Part shown: piece after piece, positions 4,513 to 5,225 of the stretch
How the letters are laid out: the number at the start of each line of letters is the position of its first letter
How positions within the stretch are numbered: position 1 is the stretch's first letter
Made by a program: the position numbers and the translations under genes
The notes under the pieces: model-generated
Database searches by the model: none
The model's input: the letters and a program-made list of their open reading frames with translations, nothing else
What the model was told of the DNA's origin: nothing
Origin: DASZZV01 sp035544835
GTDB lineage: Bacteria; Acidobacteriota; Thermoanaerobaculia; Gp7-AA8
Direction: 5' to 3'
NCBI GenBank assembly: GCA_035544835.1
Contig: DASZZV010000184.1
Coordinates: 1 to 5,225 of the forward strand
DNA: 5,225 nt

Positions 4513-5225
4513 TGCACTTGCTGATCGTCGTCACCGGAACCACAACCTGGACGGGAATCGTCGGCTGGGCGTTGCCCGTGACGGCGATCGTAGCGCTGGC
4601 GATGATACTTCGTCGCGAACGGCGCAATGCCCGCCGGCTGGCTGACCGGTCGCGCGAGCTCGAACGCCTGTCATCGGAGCTGCTCCGCGTTAACCGGATG
4701 AAGAGCGAATTTCTCGCGAACGTTTCCCATGAACTTCGGACACCACTTAACGCGATCGTCGGATTCGTGGACCTTCTTCGCGAAGGTGTCTACGGCGACC
4801 TCGGGCCGAAACAGGTGAAACCGGTCGAGCGTATCGAGGCATCGGCCAACCACCTCCGACATCTGGTTGATCAGATCCTCGATCTCGCGAAGATGGCTGC
4901 GGGGCGTCTCGAGATTCATCGAGAGACAATCGATCTGCGCCCATTCCTGCTCGACGCGGTGAGCGAAGTCGAATCGCTGGCGCGCGAGAAGGGACTTACG
5001 CTCTCCGTTCTCCTCGAGGCGTCCAGCTCGCGGCTTCAGACCGACCCACTTCACCTTCGCCAGATCCTGATGAACCTCCTCGGCAATGCGATCAAATACA
5101 CGCCAGCCGGTAGTGTCATCGTTCGCACACACGACGCTGCCGGCGAGCGGGGAGATGAGCGTTCGTCCGAAACGCTGACTTGGACGGCTATCGAAGTTGC
5201 TGACACGGGAATCGGAATCCATTCC
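4512..5225 (+). CDS. Sensor histidine kinase, membrane-anchored, partial (3' end outside window)
   Basis: The frame is open from the ATG at 4512 to the last base, giving 238 residues of an unfinished protein. An in-frame TGA at 4500-4502 excludes an earlier start. Residues about 3-33 are hydrophobic (one long or two short membrane segments, with a Pro in the middle), followed by a strongly basic RRERRNARR stop-transfer and a helical linker (43-62). Next comes the dimerisation/phosphotransfer domain with the H box FLANVSHELRTPLNAI (67-82). His73 is the expected autophosphorylation site. The ATP-binding domain begins with the N box QILMNLLGNAIKYTP (184-198) and reaches the G1 motif DTGIGI (231-236) at the window edge; the F and G2 boxes should follow beyond it. 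No periplasmic loop, PAS, GAF or HAMP domain is visible, so the signal is unclear unless a C-terminal receiver or partner follows. No Shine-Dalgarno is seen. The gene is divergent from pyrE. Confidence 0.93.
   Translation, partial: MHLLIVVTGTTTWTGIVGWALPVTAIVALAMILRRERRNARRLADRSRELERLSSELLRVNRMKSEFLANVSHELRTPLNAIVGFVDLLREGVYGDLGPKQVKPVERIEASANHLRHLVDQILDLAKMAAGRLEIHRETIDLRPFLLDAVSEVESLAREKGLTLSVLLEASSSRLQTDPLHLRQILMNLLGNAIKYTPAGSVIVRTHDAAGERGDERSSETLTWTAIEVADTGIGIHS

Noticed and set aside
4671..5222. Minus-strand open frame of 183 codons inside the histidine kinase
   Set aside because: The plus strand encodes the H, N and G1 boxes of a kinase over the same bases; the reverse frame is an antisense by-product.

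Overview
This is a bacterial chromosomal window of fairly high G+C content. It reads as the replication-origin neighbourhood: the 3' end of dnaA, a 216-bp AT-richer spacer that looks like an origin-unwinding region, and a complete dnaN. The RNase P RNA is the ancestral class A type, which argues against most Bacillota. The organism cannot be named from this window alone. A Gemmatimonadota-like or similar uncultured lineage is my guess, based on the gene mix (a lipoprotein-like protein of unknown function and an AraC-type regulator with a degenerate receiver-like N-terminus), and it is only an inference.

Layout, left to right. 2-307 (+): DnaA C-terminal domain IV. 308-523: probable oriC/unwinding region with a run of DnaA-trio-like CTA/CTG triplets (436-450) directly followed by an AT-rich tract (451-475). 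524-1636 (+): DnaN sliding clamp. 1633-2439 (-): putative secreted protein or lipoprotein of unknown function, convergent with dnaN and sharing a CTAG stop-codon overlap. 2475-2514: strong intrinsic terminator. 2526-2901 (-): RNase P RNA (rnpB), with helices P1, P2 and P3 all traceable and a promoter just upstream. 3029-3925 (+): AraC-type HTH regulator. 3927-4475 (-): pyrE, convergent with the regulator with one base between the stops. 4512-5225 (+, running off the end): membrane-anchored sensor histidine kinase, divergent from pyrE.

Functionally, the left part holds replication initiation and the clamp, and the centre holds tRNA 5' maturation (rnpB). The right part holds pyrimidine biosynthesis (pyrE) and two regulatory proteins that are not obviously linked to their neighbours. 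The genes are tightly packed and alternate in strand, so most are probably transcribed singly. Very short gaps at 1633-1636, 3926 and 4476-4511 force overlapping ends or promoters. No mobile element, CRISPR array or tRNA was seen, and no clearly new multi-gene system. The most interesting items are the origin architecture, the probably leaderless divergent pair pyrE/kinase, the regulator without a receiver aspartate, and the unrecognised protein between dnaN and rnpB.
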